A stretch of 6,224 nucleotides of DNA from NCBI GenBank assembly GCA_018665505.1, contig JABJCS010000396.1, positions 1-6,224 of the forward strand, written 5' to 3'. The translations under genes and the position numbers were made by a program. Shown piece by piece: positions 5,450 to 6,224 of the stretch. The notes beneath the pieces were generated by a model, which was not told the DNA's origin, did no database searches, and worked only from the letters and a program-made list of their open reading frames with translations. Source of the DNA: Alphaproteobacteria bacterium. GTDB lineage: Bacteria; Pseudomonadota; Alphaproteobacteria; UBA8366. Every line of letters begins with the position of its first letter. The first letter of the stretch is position 1.

Positions 5450-6224
5450 ATCGGCGCGTCGCCTTTTAAGGTCGTGCGGTGCATATAGCGCCGCTGCGGT
5501 AGAGCATAGTCGCCGATGGCGATGTGCTGGCAGGGAATATTGTCCCACATCAACAGGTCACCTTTGCGCCATCGATGGGTATAGACGAATTCCGGGCGTT
5601 TGATATGAGCCCACAATTCCGACAACAGGGACTCCGCCTCTGCCGTTGGAAGCCCCTTGATGCTGAAGGTATGCCCCTCGTTCACATAAATATTTTTGCG
5701 CCCGGTGATCGGGTGCGTGCGCACCACCTTATGCGTGACTGATGGGACTTGCTCCTCTTGCGTCTCGTTGAGCTCGGCATCGGGGTCGAAATCCTCGTTA
5801 ATTTTCTTGAACCGATGGGCGAGGCTGAACTCCGCCTCTAAGTTCTCGATCCGCGCTTTCATCTCGTCCGGCAGTGCGTCATAGGCGACGGCCGCGCTGG
5901 CGAACCGTGTCTCGCCGAGAGGTTCGCCCTTATCGTCGTGCGGAATCTCAATTGCATAGAGCAACGATCCCCGGCTCGGCTCCACTGCATAAGAAAGATC
6001 GGTGTGCCAGTAGCGGCCCGCATCCGGTACACCGATATTGCGACCCTCGTCCTCCACATTGGAGACGACGAGGATTTCCTTGTGTTCCGGGTGCAGGTAC
6101 TGATCAAGCACGTGAATTTCGAGGTCGCCGAAGCGGCGGCTGAAACCGACATGCTGTTCGGGCGAGATGTCTTGATCCCGGAATAACAGAACCGAATGCT
6201 CGTTATACGCCCGCTCGATTTCGG
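5446..6224 (-). CDS. Second TauD/TfdA-family 2-oxoglutarate dioxygenase, 5' end beyond window
   Basis: The frame stays open from its TAG (5446-5448) to the right edge, giving 258 visible residues; perhaps 25-35 N-terminal ones are missing. The visible part opens EIERAYNEHSVLLFRDQD and continues with SRRFGDLEIHVLDQYLHPEH. Numbering from the edge, the iron ligands are His73 and Asp75 in RYWHTDLSY and His233 in WDNIPCQHIAIGDY; Arg245 and Arg249 in RRYMHRTTL follow. His37 (LEIH) matches the TauD substrate-binding histidine. Apparent GTG and TTG starts inside are not real starts, since conserved TauD sequence lies upstream of them. It is clearly divergent from the first dioxygenase, not a recent duplicate. 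An acidic stretch (NEDFDPDAELNETQEEQ) occupies the same variable lid region. It converges on the transporter with overlapping stops. Substrate unknown. Confidence 0.92.
   Translation of the reverse strand, partial: EIERAYNEHSVLLFRDQDISPEQHVGFSRRFGDLEIHVLDQYLHPEHKEILVVSNVEDEGRNIGVPDAGRYWHTDLSYAVEPSRGSLLYAIEIPHDDKGEPLGETRFASAAVAYDALPDEMKARIENLEAEFSLAHRFKKINEDFDPDAELNETQEEQVPSVTHKVVRTHPITGRKNIYVNEGHTFSIKGLPTAEAESLLSELWAHIKRPEFVYTHRWRKGDLLMWDNIPCQHIAIGDYALPQRRYMHRTTLKGDAPI

Noticed and set aside
1..6224. CRISPR array, tRNA, phage or insertion-sequence genes, toxin-antitoxin or defence system
   Set aside because: No regularly spaced direct repeats, cloverleaf-like sequence, transposase, integrase or defence-type domain was seen on either strand; the genes are all metabolic or transport.

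Overview
The window looks like chromosomal DNA of an alphaproteobacterium. The base composition is GC-rich, gene starts carry clear purine-rich ribosome binding sites, and every gene has close relatives in soil and marine Alphaproteobacteria (inference from recalled families; no search was run). It holds six protein genes, two cut by the window edges, and almost no spare DNA apart from two short palindrome-rich gaps. I see no RNA gene, CRISPR array, transposase or phage gene.

Left part (1-1923, minus strand): a tightly packed soxB-soxD-soxA segment of a heterotetrameric sarcosine oxidase operon. soxA runs off the left edge, and soxG would be expected beyond it. The enzyme demethylates sarcosine to glycine and passes the methyl carbon to tetrahydrofolate. 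About 100 bp separates soxB from a divergent plus-strand ureohydrolase (2025-2981). Its sequence recalls guanidinopropionase/guanidinobutyrase-type enzymes more than classical agmatinase. Side by side, these genes suggest catabolism of small guanidino and N-methyl amino compounds to urea, amino acids and one-carbon units. No creatinase or urease is visible, so the link is inference.

Middle (2982-3281): a 300-bp gap holding an imperfect long inverted repeat of about 120 bp (MITE- or REP-like), then a possible promoter/operator for the next gene.

Right part (3282-6224): a complete TauD/TfdA-family Fe(II)/2-oxoglutarate dioxygenase, a 134-bp gap with a strong hairpin and a tiny leader ORF, an MFS transporter of the oxalate/formate-antiporter type, and a second, 5'-truncated TauD-family dioxygenase on the minus strand. 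The second dioxygenase meets the transporter tail to tail with overlapping stop codons. A plausible reading is a transporter importing an acidic substrate that one or both dioxygenases hydroxylate and cleave; the substrate cannot be read from sequence.

I do not see a clearly new biological system. The most noteworthy points are the guanidino-hydrolase/sarcosine-oxidase pairing, the two TauD paralogues flanking one transporter, the leader ORF with hairpin before the transporter, and the unusual loss of the N-terminal MFS motif A.
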